Assembly (NCBI GenBank): GCA_035511075.1
Contig: DATKFW010000096.1
Coordinates: forward strand, 1 to 64,000
Length of the DNA stretch: 64,000 nucleotides
Direction of reading: 5' to 3'
From: DATAUD01 sp035511075
GTDB lineage: Bacteria > Verrucomicrobiota > Verrucomicrobiia > Limisphaerales > Palsa-1400
Position 1 is the first letter of the stretch. Each line of letters opens with the position of its first letter. The position numbers were made by a program, and so were the translations under genes. This document shows, piece after piece, positions 1 through 8,774 of the stretch. The notes beneath the pieces are model-generated. The model had not been told where the DNA came from, searched no databases, and was given only the letters and a program-made list of their open reading frames with translations.

Positions 1-2
1 TC

Positions 3-371
3 GGCATTTGTGGCGAAAGCAAACTCACCGAGACCCTCAAAATCCTGGTGGCAGGCAAAAGCATTGGCAACCACACGATCGCCGTCAGGCAAATCGAAGA
101 ATCGGACGACTTCACCCAATGCCATATCCTCTTCATCAGCGATTCCGCGGCTGCCCGGATGCCCGGCATCCTGGAAAAAGCCGCCGCCTTGCCCATCCTC
201 ACCGTCGGCGAAAATGACGCGTTCGCGCGCTACGGCGGCATCATTAACTTCGTCCTCAAAAATGGAAACGTACGTCTCGAAATCGATCTTGCTGCCGCCA
301 GGAAAGCCGGATTGACGATCAGCTCCAGGTTGCTGGCCGTCGCGGACGTCGTGAAGGGCAAATCCAACTAA
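3..371 (+). CDS. YfiR-family periplasmic protein (5' end outside window)
   Basis: Only the C-terminal ~122 residues are in the window; the frame is open to the left edge, so the start lies upstream. The visible part has the YfiR/DUF4154 pattern: a 'CHILFIS' strand, 'LPILTVGEN', 'GGIINF', 'VRLEID' and a final 'AGLTISSRLLAVA' helix. In Pseudomonas and E. coli, YfiR is a periplasmic repressor that holds the CHASE8 domain of the diguanylate cyclase YfiN in check. Here the next gene, 7 bp downstream, carries a CHASE8-like domain on a histidine kinase instead, so this protein may gate that kinase (inference). The family call is firm; the signal peptide cannot be seen. Confidence 0.85.
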   Translation, partial: GICGESKLTETLKILVAGKSIGNHTIAVRQIEESDDFTQCHILFISDSAAARMPGILEKAAALPILTVGENDAFARYGGIINFVLKNGNVRLEIDLAAARKAGLTISSRLLAVADVVKGKSN

Positions 372-378
372 GGCTCAA

Positions 379-1998
379 ATGCATCCTTTCCAAAACATGT
401 CCATCCGGCGCAAACAGACCCTGATCATGACCTTGACCAGCAGCGTCGTGCTGTTGTTGGCCTGCGCCGCCTTCGTCACCTACGACACAGTGACCTTCCG
501 ACGCGAGTTGGTCGAGAGCGTTTCCGTCCTGGCCGTGGCCATCGGCAACAACTGCGCTGCCGCCATTGATTTCAACGACCCCAAGACCGCCGAGGAGACC
601 CTCGCCGCCCTCCACGCCAATACCAGCATCATTTCATCATGCGTCTATTCCCGTAACGGTAAGGTCTTTGCCGCTTACCAGCGCGATCCTTCCTCCCCCT
701 TTGTCTTTCCGCCCCGCCACAACGCCGGCCAGGTATTCGCCGCCCGCCAACTCCACCTGTTTCGCCCCGTCACGCAGCAAGGCGTTGTCGTCGGCGCCAT
801 TTTTGTCGCCTCCGACCTCACCGAAATCTCCTCTCGCCTCATGCGTTACATGGACATTGTAGGCCTGGTTTTCCTGGTGTCGTTGCTGGTCGCTTTTGTC
901 CTGTCCAGCCAGTTGCAGCGCCTGGTTTCCGATCCCATCCTCCGCCTGGCCCAGGTCGCCCGGTCGGTCGCCCTGGAAAAAAATTACTCCGTCCGGGCCG
1001 CCAAACATAGCAACGACGAGCTGGGCCAGTTGGTCGATGGCTTCAACGAAATGCTCGCTCAGATTCAGGCCCGGGACACCGCCCTTCAAACCGCGCGGGA
1101 CAACCTGGAAAAACGGGTCGAGGAACGCACCGGGGAACTGGAAACCATCCACAAACAATTGGTCGAAGCATCCCGTCTGGGTGGCATGGCCGAAATCGCC
1201 ACCAACGTTCTCCATAACGTCGGCAACGTCCTCAACAGCGTCAACATTTCCTCCGGCCTGATTGTCGAGAGGGTCAAGAAATCCAAGGCGTCGGCCCTCT
1301 CCAGAGTCGTCGGCCTGCTCCACGAACACACCCATGATCTTGCGGACTTTATCGCCAATGACCAGCGCGGCAAATTTGTTCCCGCCCACCTGGCCCAGCT
1401 TACCGACCATTTCATTACCGACCAGGCCGCCATCATCGATGAATTGGAATCCCTGCGGCGCAACGTCGAGCACATCAAGGAAATCGTCGCCATGCAGCAG
1501 AACTACGCAAGGGTCGGCGGTGTCAAGGAAGTCATCAACCTCCTAAACCTCGTTGAAGACAGCATGCGCATCAACGAGGGCGCCTTGACACGCCACCGCG
1601 TCGAAGTCATCCGCGATTTTGATGTTGTCCCCCCAATGAACGTCGAAAAACACAAAATCCTCCAGATTCTTGTCAACCTCATGCGCAACGCCAAATACGC
1701 GTGCGAAGAATCCGGCCGCGCCGACAAACGCTTGACCGTGCGCGTCGCCAATGGCGATGGCCGTGTCAGGATCTCCGTCGCTGACAACGGCGTCGGGATT
1801 CTGCCCGAAAACCTCGCCCGCATCTTTAACCACGGCTTTACCACCCGCGCCGGCGGCCACGGTTTCGGCCTCCATAGCGGCGCCCTCGCGGCAAAGGAAA
1901 TGGGCGGCTCCTTGACCGTTCTTAGCGAAGGCCCCGGCCGCGGCGCCGCCTTTACCCTTGAATTGCCTTGCCCGGCCCAGGAATACACACATGAATAA
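379..1998 (+). CDS. Membrane sensor histidine kinase with CHASE8-like sensor and HAMP
   Basis: This 539-aa inner-membrane kinase has a first membrane helix at about residues 14-35, a periplasmic domain (36-155) resembling CHASE8 ('AAAIDFNDPKTAEETLAAL'), a second helix at about 158-177, HAMP (~178-235), a coiled coil, and a dimerisation helix in which the likely phosphoacceptor is His279 in 'NVLHNVGN'. This is the HNVGN-type kinase class. The ATPase domain shows an N box ('NLMRNAKYA', ~433) and G boxes ('DNGVGI', ~470; 'GHGFGLH'). It sits 7 bp after the YfiR-like gene and its stop overlaps the next start by 8 bp, so the three genes are probably translated together. CHASE8 normally pairs with YfiR in cyclic-di-GMP control, so a kinase output is notable. 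Confidence 0.9.
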   Translation: MHPFQNMSIRRKQTLIMTLTSSVVLLLACAAFVTYDTVTFRRELVESVSVLAVAIGNNCAAAIDFNDPKTAEETLAALHANTSIISSCVYSRNGKVFAAYQRDPSSPFVFPPRHNAGQVFAARQLHLFRPVTQQGVVVGAIFVASDLTEISSRLMRYMDIVGLVFLVSLLVAFVLSSQLQRLVSDPILRLAQVARSVALEKNYSVRAAKHSNDELGQLVDGFNEMLAQIQARDTALQTARDNLEKRVEERTGELETIHKQLVEASRLGGMAEIATNVLHNVGNVLNSVNISSGLIVERVKKSKASALSRVVGLLHEHTHDLADFIANDQRGKFVPAHLAQLTDHFITDQAAIIDELESLRRNVEHIKEIVAMQQNYARVGGVKEVINLLNLVEDSMRINEGALTRHRVEVIRDFDVVPPMNVEKHKILQILVNLMRNAKYACEESGRADKRLTVRVANGDGRVRISVADNGVGILPENLARIFNHGFTTRAGGHGFGLHSGALAAKEMGGSLTVLSEGPGRGAAFTLELPCPAQEYTHE

Positions 1999-4564
1999 TA
2001 TTATTGACAACAAAAACCGCCGCGTGCTGATCATTGATGACAATCGTTCAATCCACGATGATTTTCGCAAGATTTTCTCCCCCGCCACCCGAAGGGCTCC
2101 TGACCTGGATGCCTCGGAGATTGCCGTCTTTGGCCATCTGGAGGCCGAAGTCCCGCACGCCCAATTTGATCTCTCGTCGGCCTACCAGGGCCAGGAAGGA
2201 GTGCTGCTGGTCCAGAATGCCTTCCAGGCAGGACTGCCTTTCGCCGTGGCCTTTGTCGACGTCCGCATGCCCCCAGGCTGGGACGGCGTCGAAACCACCC
2301 GCAGAATTTGGGAGATCGATCCCGACCTCGAGATCGTCCTCTGCACCGCCTACTCCGATTACTCTTGGGGCGAGTTGTTCGAAAGGCTCCCCCATCACGA
2401 CCGTCTGCTCATTCTTAAGAAACCGTTTGACGCCGTCGAAGCCCTCCAACTGGCCTCCGCCCTCTCCGAAAAATGGTGGTTGCGCCAACAGTCCCTCCAA
2501 AAACTCGAAGAGTTGGAGAGCCGGGTCATCGAGCGCACCGGCGAGTTGCGCCACACCAACCACGCCCTCCAGCAGGAAGTCATCCAACACACCCGGGCTG
2601 AAGAAGAGTTGCGCTGGAAAACCGCGTTCCTGGAGGCCCAGGTCAACTCCTCCATCGATGGGATTTTGGTCGTGGACCAAAACCAAAAAACCTCTCTCCA
2701 AAACCAGCGTTTTTCTGACTTGTTCAAAATGCCCCCGCACATCGGCGGCGAAATAGACGACGAACAGCGCCTCCGCTGGGCCGCCGGCATGATCAAAAAT
2801 CCCGCGGCATTCCTGGAAAAGGTTCGCCATCTTTATGCTCACCCCGAAGAAATCAGCCATGATGAAATTGAGCTTAAGGACGGCACGATTCTCGAGAGGC
2901 ACACCTGTCCCGCCATTGGCAGGGACGCAAAATTTTACGGCAGAATATGGACCTTTCGCGATATCACCGAACGCAAGAGCGCCGAGGAAACTTTGCGAAT
3001 GCTCAGTTCAGCCGTCCAGCAGTCCCGCGAATCCATTGTCATCACCGACGCCCAACTCGATTTGCCCGGCCCAAGAATCCTATTCGTCAATCCCGCCTTC
3101 ACCCAGATGACCGGCTACACCGCCGCCGAAGCCATTGGCCGGACTCCCCGAATCCTTCAGGGGCCGCGCACCGACAAGTCCGTCTTGAAACGCCTCCGGC
3201 AAAACCTCCTACAGGGCCATTCCTTTGCCGGCGAAGCCGTCAATTATCGCAAGGATGGCACCGAATTTATCGTGGAATGGCAAGTCGCCCCCATTTTTAC
3301 TCCCATCGGAAAAATCGTGCATTTCGTAGCAATTCAGCGCGACATCTCCACCCGCAAACGCCTGGAAGCCCAATTGTTTCAATCTCAGAAAATGGAAACC
3401 GTCGGCAAACTGGCGGGCGGCATCGCCCACGAATTCAACAGCATCCTCACGGCCATCATCGGCCAGTGTGAATTGCTCCACAACGATCTTCCCGCCGGAA
3501 GTCCACTGGCAAAAAACGCGAACGAAATCAGCAGGGCCGCCAGTCGGGCCGCCACGCTGACCCGCCAACTCCTGGCCTACGGCCGCAAGCAAATCCTCCA
3601 ACCCGAAATCCTCGATCTAAACCGCGTCATCGCGGGCATGGAAGACACCTTTCGCCATCTCATGGGCGGCGGCATCAGCATTCGAATTGTCACTGACCCC
3701 GCCCTCCACGCGGTCCAGGCCGACGCCGGGCAGATCGAGCAAGTCATTATGAACATGGCCATGAACGCAGCCGACGCCATGCCCAACGGCGGCAAACTCA
3801 CCTTGGAAACGGCCAACGTTTCGATCGACCCGGATAGCGTCGGCCGTTATCCGGAATTGAAGGCGGGCGACTATGTAATGCTGGCGATCACGGACACAGG
3901 GGCCGGCATCACTGAGGAAGTAAAAGCGCGCCTCTTCGAGCCCTTTTTTTCCACCAAGGCCGTCGGCCAGGGCACCGGCCTGGGATTGTCCACCTGCTAC
4001 GGCATCGTCAAACAAAGCGGCGGTCACATCAGCGCCTATAGCGAAGTCGGCCGCGGCGCCACCTTCAAGATTTATCTGCCCCAGGTTGACCAGCAGGCCG
4101 GGATTCCCCTTCCGCGTTTCGAATCAAAGGAACTGCCCCGCGGGACCGAAACCATTCTTCTGGTCGAGGACGATCCCGCCTTGCGCGACATGGCTTCGAC
4201 CTTGCTCAGACGCCTTGGTTACACGGTTTGGCCGGCGGCCAATGGCGTCGAAGCGTTGAGCCTGAAACAGCAGCGCAATGTCGGGCATGTCGATCTGTTG
4301 TTCACCGATGTCGTGATGCCCCACATGAGCGGCAAGGAACTGGCAGACCGCATCCAGGCGCTATATCCGCACACCAGGATTCTTTTCACCTCGGCTTACA
4401 CCGAGAACGCCATCGTTCATCAAGGGGTCTTGAACAAAGGTGTGGCGCTGCTGCAAAAGCCCTTCACTCCGTCCGCTCTGGCCAACAAATTGCGCGAAGT
4501 GCTCAGTCAACCACTGTCTCCGGCCCCGGAAACCGGCACGGAGTCTCTTGGCTTTGCAAAATGA
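1991..4564 (+). CDS. Hybrid histidine kinase REC-PAS-PAS-HisKA-HATPase-REC
   Basis: Start chosen at ATG 1991, overlapping the end of the previous gene, because it leads straight into the receiver core ('RVLIIDDNRSIHDD'); an in-frame codon at 1958 would only add a spurious leader. The 857-aa protein has no membrane segment. An N-terminal receiver-like domain (~8-150) has Asp90 in 'FVDVRMPPG'. Two PAS domains follow (~205-325 and ~335-455), then a HisKA helix with His480 in 'GGIAHEFNS', an ATPase domain with 'DTGAGI' and 'GTGLGLS', and a C-terminal receiver with Asp773 in 'LLFTDVVMP'. It is probably the cytoplasmic partner of the CHASE8 kinase, receiving phosphate on the N-terminal receiver and relaying it through the C-terminal one. 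No DNA-binding output is present, so the downstream effector is unknown. Confidence 0.92.
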   Translation: MNNIIDNKNRRVLIIDDNRSIHDDFRKIFSPATRRAPDLDASEIAVFGHLEAEVPHAQFDLSSAYQGQEGVLLVQNAFQAGLPFAVAFVDVRMPPGWDGVETTRRIWEIDPDLEIVLCTAYSDYSWGELFERLPHHDRLLILKKPFDAVEALQLASALSEKWWLRQQSLQKLEELESRVIERTGELRHTNHALQQEVIQHTRAEEELRWKTAFLEAQVNSSIDGILVVDQNQKTSLQNQRFSDLFKMPPHIGGEIDDEQRLRWAAGMIKNPAAFLEKVRHLYAHPEEISHDEIELKDGTILERHTCPAIGRDAKFYGRIWTFRDITERKSAEETLRMLSSAVQQSRESIVITDAQLDLPGPRILFVNPAFTQMTGYTAAEAIGRTPRILQGPRTDKSVLKRLRQNLLQGHSFAGEAVNYRKDGTEFIVEWQVAPIFTPIGKIVHFVAIQRDISTRKRLEAQLFQSQKMETVGKLAGGIAHEFNSILTAIIGQCELLHNDLPAGSPLAKNANEISRAASRAATLTRQLLAYGRKQILQPEILDLNRVIAGMEDTFRHLMGGGISIRIVTDPALHAVQADAGQIEQVIMNMAMNAADAMPNGGKLTLETANVSIDPDSVGRYPELKAGDYVMLAITDTGAGITEEVKARLFEPFFSTKAVGQGTGLGLSTCYGIVKQSGGHISAYSEVGRGATFKIYLPQVDQQAGIPLPRFESKELPRGTETILLVEDDPALRDMASTLLRRLGYTVWPAANGVEALSLKQQRNVGHVDLLFTDVVMPHMSGKELADRIQALYPHTRILFTSAYTENAIVHQGVLNKGVALLQKPFTPSALANKLREVLSQPLSPAPETGTESLGFAK

Positions 4565-4721
4565 TCAATGGGGACAATACCGGATGGCACACGAAACGTT
4601 TCATCGTAGAATGCCGGACGATGTCAAACAACACCGCCTCCGAATTCGCCCCGGCGCCCGCTGCGCCGGTTCAAGGATTGAGGACCCGGCCCCGCCGCAT
4701 CCTGGTGGCGAATCCCATCGC

Positions 4722-6629
4722 ATGATTCGAGGCATTTCGCTGGTGGTTCTATCGCTGTGCCTCCCGCCGCTGGCCCGTGCCCACCAATCCGCGGCCGCCA
4801 TGACCAACGCGCCGGCGACGCAGACGGTAGTCCTCCCCCAATCTGTTCCCGACCCCCTCGAACCGGCGAATCGCGTCCTGTGGGCATTCAACAAGGGTCT
4901 CATGACTGACGTCGTCAAGCCGACCGCCAGGGTTTATCGGTTTCTCGTCGCCAAACCGATCCGCACTGCCGTTGGAAATTTTGGCACCAATCTCACGTAC
5001 CCTGCACGATTGATCGACAACCTCCTCCAGGGAAGGTGGATCGGGGCGCGTGATGAAACCTATCGGTTTCTTTGTAATTCCACCGTCGGTTGGGGCGGCC
5101 TTTTCGACGTCGCTGACAAATGGAAGATTCCAAAATCGGACGCCGATTTTGGCCAGACCCTCGGCAAGTGGGGGTGGCAGCCCCACTGTTACCTCATGCT
5201 GCCGATTTTCGGCCCCAGCAACGAACGGGATACCCTCGGCCTGGCGGCCGACACCGCCGCCAATCCCCTCATCTACGTTTCTCCCTACAACATCGTCGCC
5301 GACGATCCGCTGACCTATCTGGGCCCCTACACTTATTTCACCTACGGTGCCATGTACAACGATCTCTCCGATACCGTGGACGACTACGTGCGATTCAGCA
5401 AGGCCGAAATGGACCCCTATGCCGAGATTCAGTATGCCTGGACCTTCGCCAGAAAGAACCGCGTCGCCAATTTTCAAGTTAAGGGAAAAAGGGACGAAGC
5501 CACCCTGGAGACCCTCGAATCCGTCTTCTTTACCTACAAAGACCCCGAATTCCCCAATCGCGGCACGACCCGCTCAGTTTTCATACCGGCCACAGGCAGG
5601 AAATTAAAGTACACGTATTGGTTGCAGCCGGGCAAGGCCCCGGTGGTTTACATCATCCCCGGTCTGGGCTCCCATCGCCTCGCCGAGACTTCCCTGGCGC
5701 TGGCCGAGTTGGTTTACACAAGGGGCTTCTCCGCCGTCTCCGTCAGCAGCCCCTTTAACTCCGAGTTCATGGAACACGCGTCCACGGCGTGGCTCCCGGC
5801 CTATCTCCCCGTCGACGGTCACGACATGCACGCCGCTCTTACCGAGATCGACCGCCATTTGAACGCCGCTCTTCCGGGCCGCCTGGGGCGCAGAGCGTTG
5901 ATCGGGTACTCCATGGGCGCTTTCGAGTCCTTATACATGGCCGCCACCGAATATACAAATCGGTCCCCGTTGATGAAATTCGACCGCTACCTGGCCATCA
6001 ACACCCCCGTCCGAATGCTCTACGGCGCTGGCAAACTCGATGATTTTTACCTCGCGCCCCTGGGCTGGCCGGCTCCGGAACAAACCAGCGACATCGAAAA
6101 CACCTTTTTGAAGGTGGCCGATTTGAGCAAGACCACGCTAACGCCGCGAACTTCGCTGCCCTTCAGCGCCATCGAGTCCAGGTTCCTCATCGGACTGGAT
6201 TTTCGATTCATGCTCCGGGACATCATTTTCAGCAGTCAGCGCCGGCATAACCAGGGAGTCCTTCATCAACCCATCCGAAATCTCAGGCGCGAGCCGGTGT
6301 ACAAGGAAATCCTCCAGTATTCCTACCACGATTATTTTGAAAAATTCGCCGTTCCGTATTACCGTTCCTGTGGCATGGCATCGCCCTCCGAAACGCTCCT
6401 GGCAGCCGGTGATCTGCGGACTTACAACGTGGGTCTTCGCGCCAACCCCAACATCCGCATCATTGTCAATCAAAACGATTTTCTCCTGGCCGGCAGGGAC
6501 CTTGAATGGCTCCGCGCCACGTTCCCCGCGGAACACCTCACCGTTTTCAAGGAGGGCGGCCACCTCGGTAATCTCATCAATCCAGCCGTGCAAGGAACGA
6601 TCTTGGGGGATCTTGGGGGCTTGCGATGA
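4722..6629 (+). CDS. MlaA (VacJ)-domain protein fused to an alpha/beta hydrolase
   Basis: Start set at ATG 4722 because it gives a typical signal peptide (~20 residues ending 'PLARA'); the frame is open further upstream without protein-like sequence. Residues ~40-260 match the MlaA/VacJ family ('DPLEPANRVLWAFNKG', 'NNLLQG'-type helix, 'DFGQTLGKWGW', 'LPIFGPSNERD'), the outer-membrane component of the Mla lipid-transport system. The C-terminal half (~300-635) is an alpha/beta hydrolase with the nucleophile elbow 'GYSMGAF' (Ser397), a possible acid in 'VNQNDF' and a His in 'EGGHLGN'. No clear lipobox is seen, unlike typical MlaA, so it may be soluble in the periplasm or anchored otherwise. MlaA proteins are usually ~250 aa; this 635-aa fusion couples phospholipid extraction with a predicted lipase or esterase (inference). 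Confidence 0.85.
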   Translation: MIRGISLVVLSLCLPPLARAHQSAAAMTNAPATQTVVLPQSVPDPLEPANRVLWAFNKGLMTDVVKPTARVYRFLVAKPIRTAVGNFGTNLTYPARLIDNLLQGRWIGARDETYRFLCNSTVGWGGLFDVADKWKIPKSDADFGQTLGKWGWQPHCYLMLPIFGPSNERDTLGLAADTAANPLIYVSPYNIVADDPLTYLGPYTYFTYGAMYNDLSDTVDDYVRFSKAEMDPYAEIQYAWTFARKNRVANFQVKGKRDEATLETLESVFFTYKDPEFPNRGTTRSVFIPATGRKLKYTYWLQPGKAPVVYIIPGLGSHRLAETSLALAELVYTRGFSAVSVSSPFNSEFMEHASTAWLPAYLPVDGHDMHAALTEIDRHLNAALPGRLGRRALIGYSMGAFESLYMAATEYTNRSPLMKFDRYLAINTPVRMLYGAGKLDDFYLAPLGWPAPEQTSDIENTFLKVADLSKTTLTPRTSLPFSAIESRFLIGLDFRFMLRDIIFSSQRRHNQGVLHQPIRNLRREPVYKEILQYSYHDYFEKFAVPYYRSCGMASPSETLLAAGDLRTYNVGLRANPNIRIIVNQNDFLLAGRDLEWLRATFPAEHLTVFKEGGHLGNLINPAVQGTILGDLGGLR

Positions 6630-6893
6630 TTCCCACCGCCCCCCTCCCGTCAGGCAAACACCCCATACGCCCCGCATGGTTTTCCAGCGCATTATCACCG
6701 GCGCGCTATGACGCGCTCGGTCAAGCTCGAGATTTCGCCACCCCGGTGAACTGCCGGCTATGAAACATTATTACAACCATGACAACGCTGGCGGCGCACA
6801 ATGTGTGCGGCGGGAGAAACTCGGGTTTAGCGTTGACCGGCTCCCCGAAAAATTTATAATTGAAAAATAAAAACAAATAGAAAAGAGAAAAAA

Positions 6894-7205
6894 ATGAGCA
6901 AGCATACACAAACACAGTCACCGGACAATGACGTGAGCACGCTGGCGGAAGACGCGCGCGCCTTGATGTCCGCCACGTCCGACGTGGCGGGCGAAAAAGT
7001 CGGGGAAGCTCGCAGGCGTCTGGCCGCCGCGTTGGATTCCGCCAGGGAAATGGCGTCGACCGTCCGCGACAGAGCCGTCGCTGGCGCCAAGGCAACCGAT
7101 GAGGCCGTGCGTGAGCACCCCTACCAAGCCATCGCCATCGGCGTGGGACTGGGTGCCGTCATCGGTTATCTCCTGGGCCGACGAAACGGCAGGAACGACA
7201 ATTGA
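6894..7205 (+). CDS. ElaB/YqjD/DUF883-family membrane-anchored protein
   Basis: This 103-aa protein has a charged, Ala-rich amphipathic helical body followed by the family signature 'VREHPYQAIAIGVGLGAVIGYLLGRR', a single C-terminal membrane anchor with a positive tail. In E. coli, YqjD and ElaB are inner-membrane proteins that bind ribosomes in stationary phase. A purine-rich stretch (gaaaagagaaaaaa) directly precedes the ATG. The YqjK-like gene follows about 265 bp downstream. The region is AT-rich just upstream of the start, consistent with its own promoter. Confidence 0.88.
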   Translation: MSKHTQTQSPDNDVSTLAEDARALMSATSDVAGEKVGEARRRLAAALDSAREMASTVRDRAVAGAKATDEAVREHPYQAIAIGVGLGAVIGYLLGRRNGRNDN

Positions 7206-7470
7206 TCTGGCCGTAGAGGAACCCACTGCCAGCTTCTGGCAAGGGCAGCCTTGAACAACATTGCGCGGCGGACATCGGGCTGATCGAAGGCGCGATGCTC
7301 GCGGGCGCCATTGCGGTTTTGTGGTGGGTTTACTCACCTATGACCGAGTTCCTGACATTGTCCGGCCCATGTGGGATGACTGCGGTCTGTCTTTACCGGC
7401 GACTTATTGGGTTGCGGCGTGACTGGCAGACGCATTCCGCCTCGCCCAATTAATTTTGAAAGGTCCGCGA

Positions 7471-7800
7471 ATGTTTGGAAAAAGTCCGCGCACAAGCCCG
7501 TTGAAATTGCGGAAACAACTTTTGCTGGCGGAAAGCGAACTAAACCGCGCCCAACTGGCTGAGGAATTGCAGACGGTGGCTCACGGCGTTCACTCTCTTG
7601 TCGGTCGCGCCAAATCCTTCGGTTGGATCATATCGTCAACCGCCGTGCTTGCGGGGGCGCTGGCGGCCTTTCGGCGGGGCAGGCCCGCGGAAGGCGATGC
7701 CAAGCCTTCCCGGTTGCAGAGCATTCTAAAAGGCGCCGGGTTGATTTCGACGCTCTGGACCGCGTTTCGCCCGCGGGATCGCCATCCGGATGGAAAATAA
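7471..7800 (+). CDS. YqjK-like small protein
   Basis: The ATG at 7471 is preceded at suitable distance by 'gaaagg'; a TTG at 7456 is the less likely alternative. The 109-aa product begins with a charged helical segment ('LKLRKQLLLAESELNRAQLAEEL') and has one weak membrane-like stretch ('GWIISSTAVLAGALAAF') around residues 50-66. This resembles YqjK, the third gene of the E. coli yqjD-yqjE-yqjK cluster; here the YqjD-like gene lies just upstream, which supports the call. A YqjE homologue is not obvious in the gap between them. Function is unknown; a stress-related envelope role is inferred from the cluster. Confidence 0.7.
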   Translation: MFGKSPRTSPLKLRKQLLLAESELNRAQLAEELQTVAHGVHSLVGRAKSFGWIISSTAVLAGALAAFRRGRPAEGDAKPSRLQSILKGAGLISTLWTAFRPRDRHPDGK

Positions 7801-7940
7801 TTCGCAAGAACCGCAGTTCCGCTGACGCCGCATAGCGGCCCGAACAATGACGGATTATATTGGTTTTATGAATAACGAAGAATGCTTGTTACCGCCCATC
7901 ACCGCGCGGCAGTGAGAACCGGCGAGCACGGGCAGAAATT

Positions 7941-8681
7941 ATGGGCGAGACGCCTAACCACAACATTATGTTACTGAGCATCAGACAATTATACGGAGAC
8001 AAACTCGGGGCGTCAGATGGCGAAATCGGTCATGTAAAGGATTTCTATTTTGACGATCGGAATTGGGTGGTTCGTTATGTGATCGCGGACACAGGGTCCT
8101 GGTTGCCGGGGCGCCAGGTGCTTATTTCACCTCATGCCTTCGGCAAACTACATCCGGACGGAAAGGTGCTAGACGTGGGCCTGACCCGCAAACAGATTGA
8201 GCATAGCCCTTCGATTGCGTTGCACAAGCCGGTATCGCGACAATACGAAGAGGAGTACCACCAATATTACGGCTGGCCTTACTATTGGCAGGGCGACGCG
8301 TTGTGGGGCATGAGCGGCATTCCGACGTTGACGCTGCCGGTAGAGACGCCCTCGGAAGAACCGGTTGCTACCAGTGGCAAGCAAAACCATGGCGCCGATT
8401 CGCACCTGCAAAGTACCCAAGCCGTCAACGGCTACCACCTCATGGCAAGCGACGGAATCAGCGGCCATATCTGCGATTTTATGATGGATCCCCAGAATTG
8501 GGCGATTGGCCATTTGGTCGTTAAAACCGGTCATCGCTTTTCGGGCAAAGAGGTGGAGATACCCGTGAGCAACGTGGACCGGATCAGTTATGACGAATCC
8601 ACGGTTTCGATTAATCTGACCAGCGCCGCCGTCGAGAAGAGTCCTGCACACCACTTGGCCTCGCCCGACGTTTCGAGGTGA
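7941..8681 (+). CDS. Protein with two PRC-barrel domains
   Basis: This 246-aa soluble protein has two PRC-barrel-like domains. The first covers about residues 8-85 ('LGASDGEIGHVKDFYFDDRNWVVRYVIADTGSWLPGR' region) and the second about 160-235 ('MASDGISGHICDFMMDPQNWAIGHLVVKTGHRFSGKEVEIP' region). A Tyr/Trp-rich linker ('YYGWPYYWQGDALWG') joins them. PRC barrels act in RNA processing (RimM) and in photosynthetic reaction centres; stand-alone tandem versions are common in stress loci of soil bacteria and their function is not known. An internal ATG at 7968 is an alternative start. It lies between the YqjD/YqjK-like genes and the MFS exporter. Confidence 0.85.
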   Translation: MGETPNHNIMLLSIRQLYGDKLGASDGEIGHVKDFYFDDRNWVVRYVIADTGSWLPGRQVLISPHAFGKLHPDGKVLDVGLTRKQIEHSPSIALHKPVSRQYEEEYHQYYGWPYYWQGDALWGMSGIPTLTLPVETPSEEPVATSGKQNHGADSHLQSTQAVNGYHLMASDGISGHICDFMMDPQNWAIGHLVVKTGHRFSGKEVEIPVSNVDRISYDESTVSINLTSAAVEKSPAHHLASPDVSR

Positions 8682-8774
8682 TGCCCGCTTCCAGGCGCTG
8701 TCCGGACCGTGGCGGCAATAGAGTCAACCATAAATTGCCCTCCTTGTATTCCAGGCAAGGTCACGCACACTGAG

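Noticed and set aside
7295..7453. 52-codon frame with one hydrophobic stretch between the YqjD- and YqjK-like genes
   Set aside because: A YqjE homologue would be expected here, but the peptide is short, lacks the family's two helices and has no clear ribosome-binding site.
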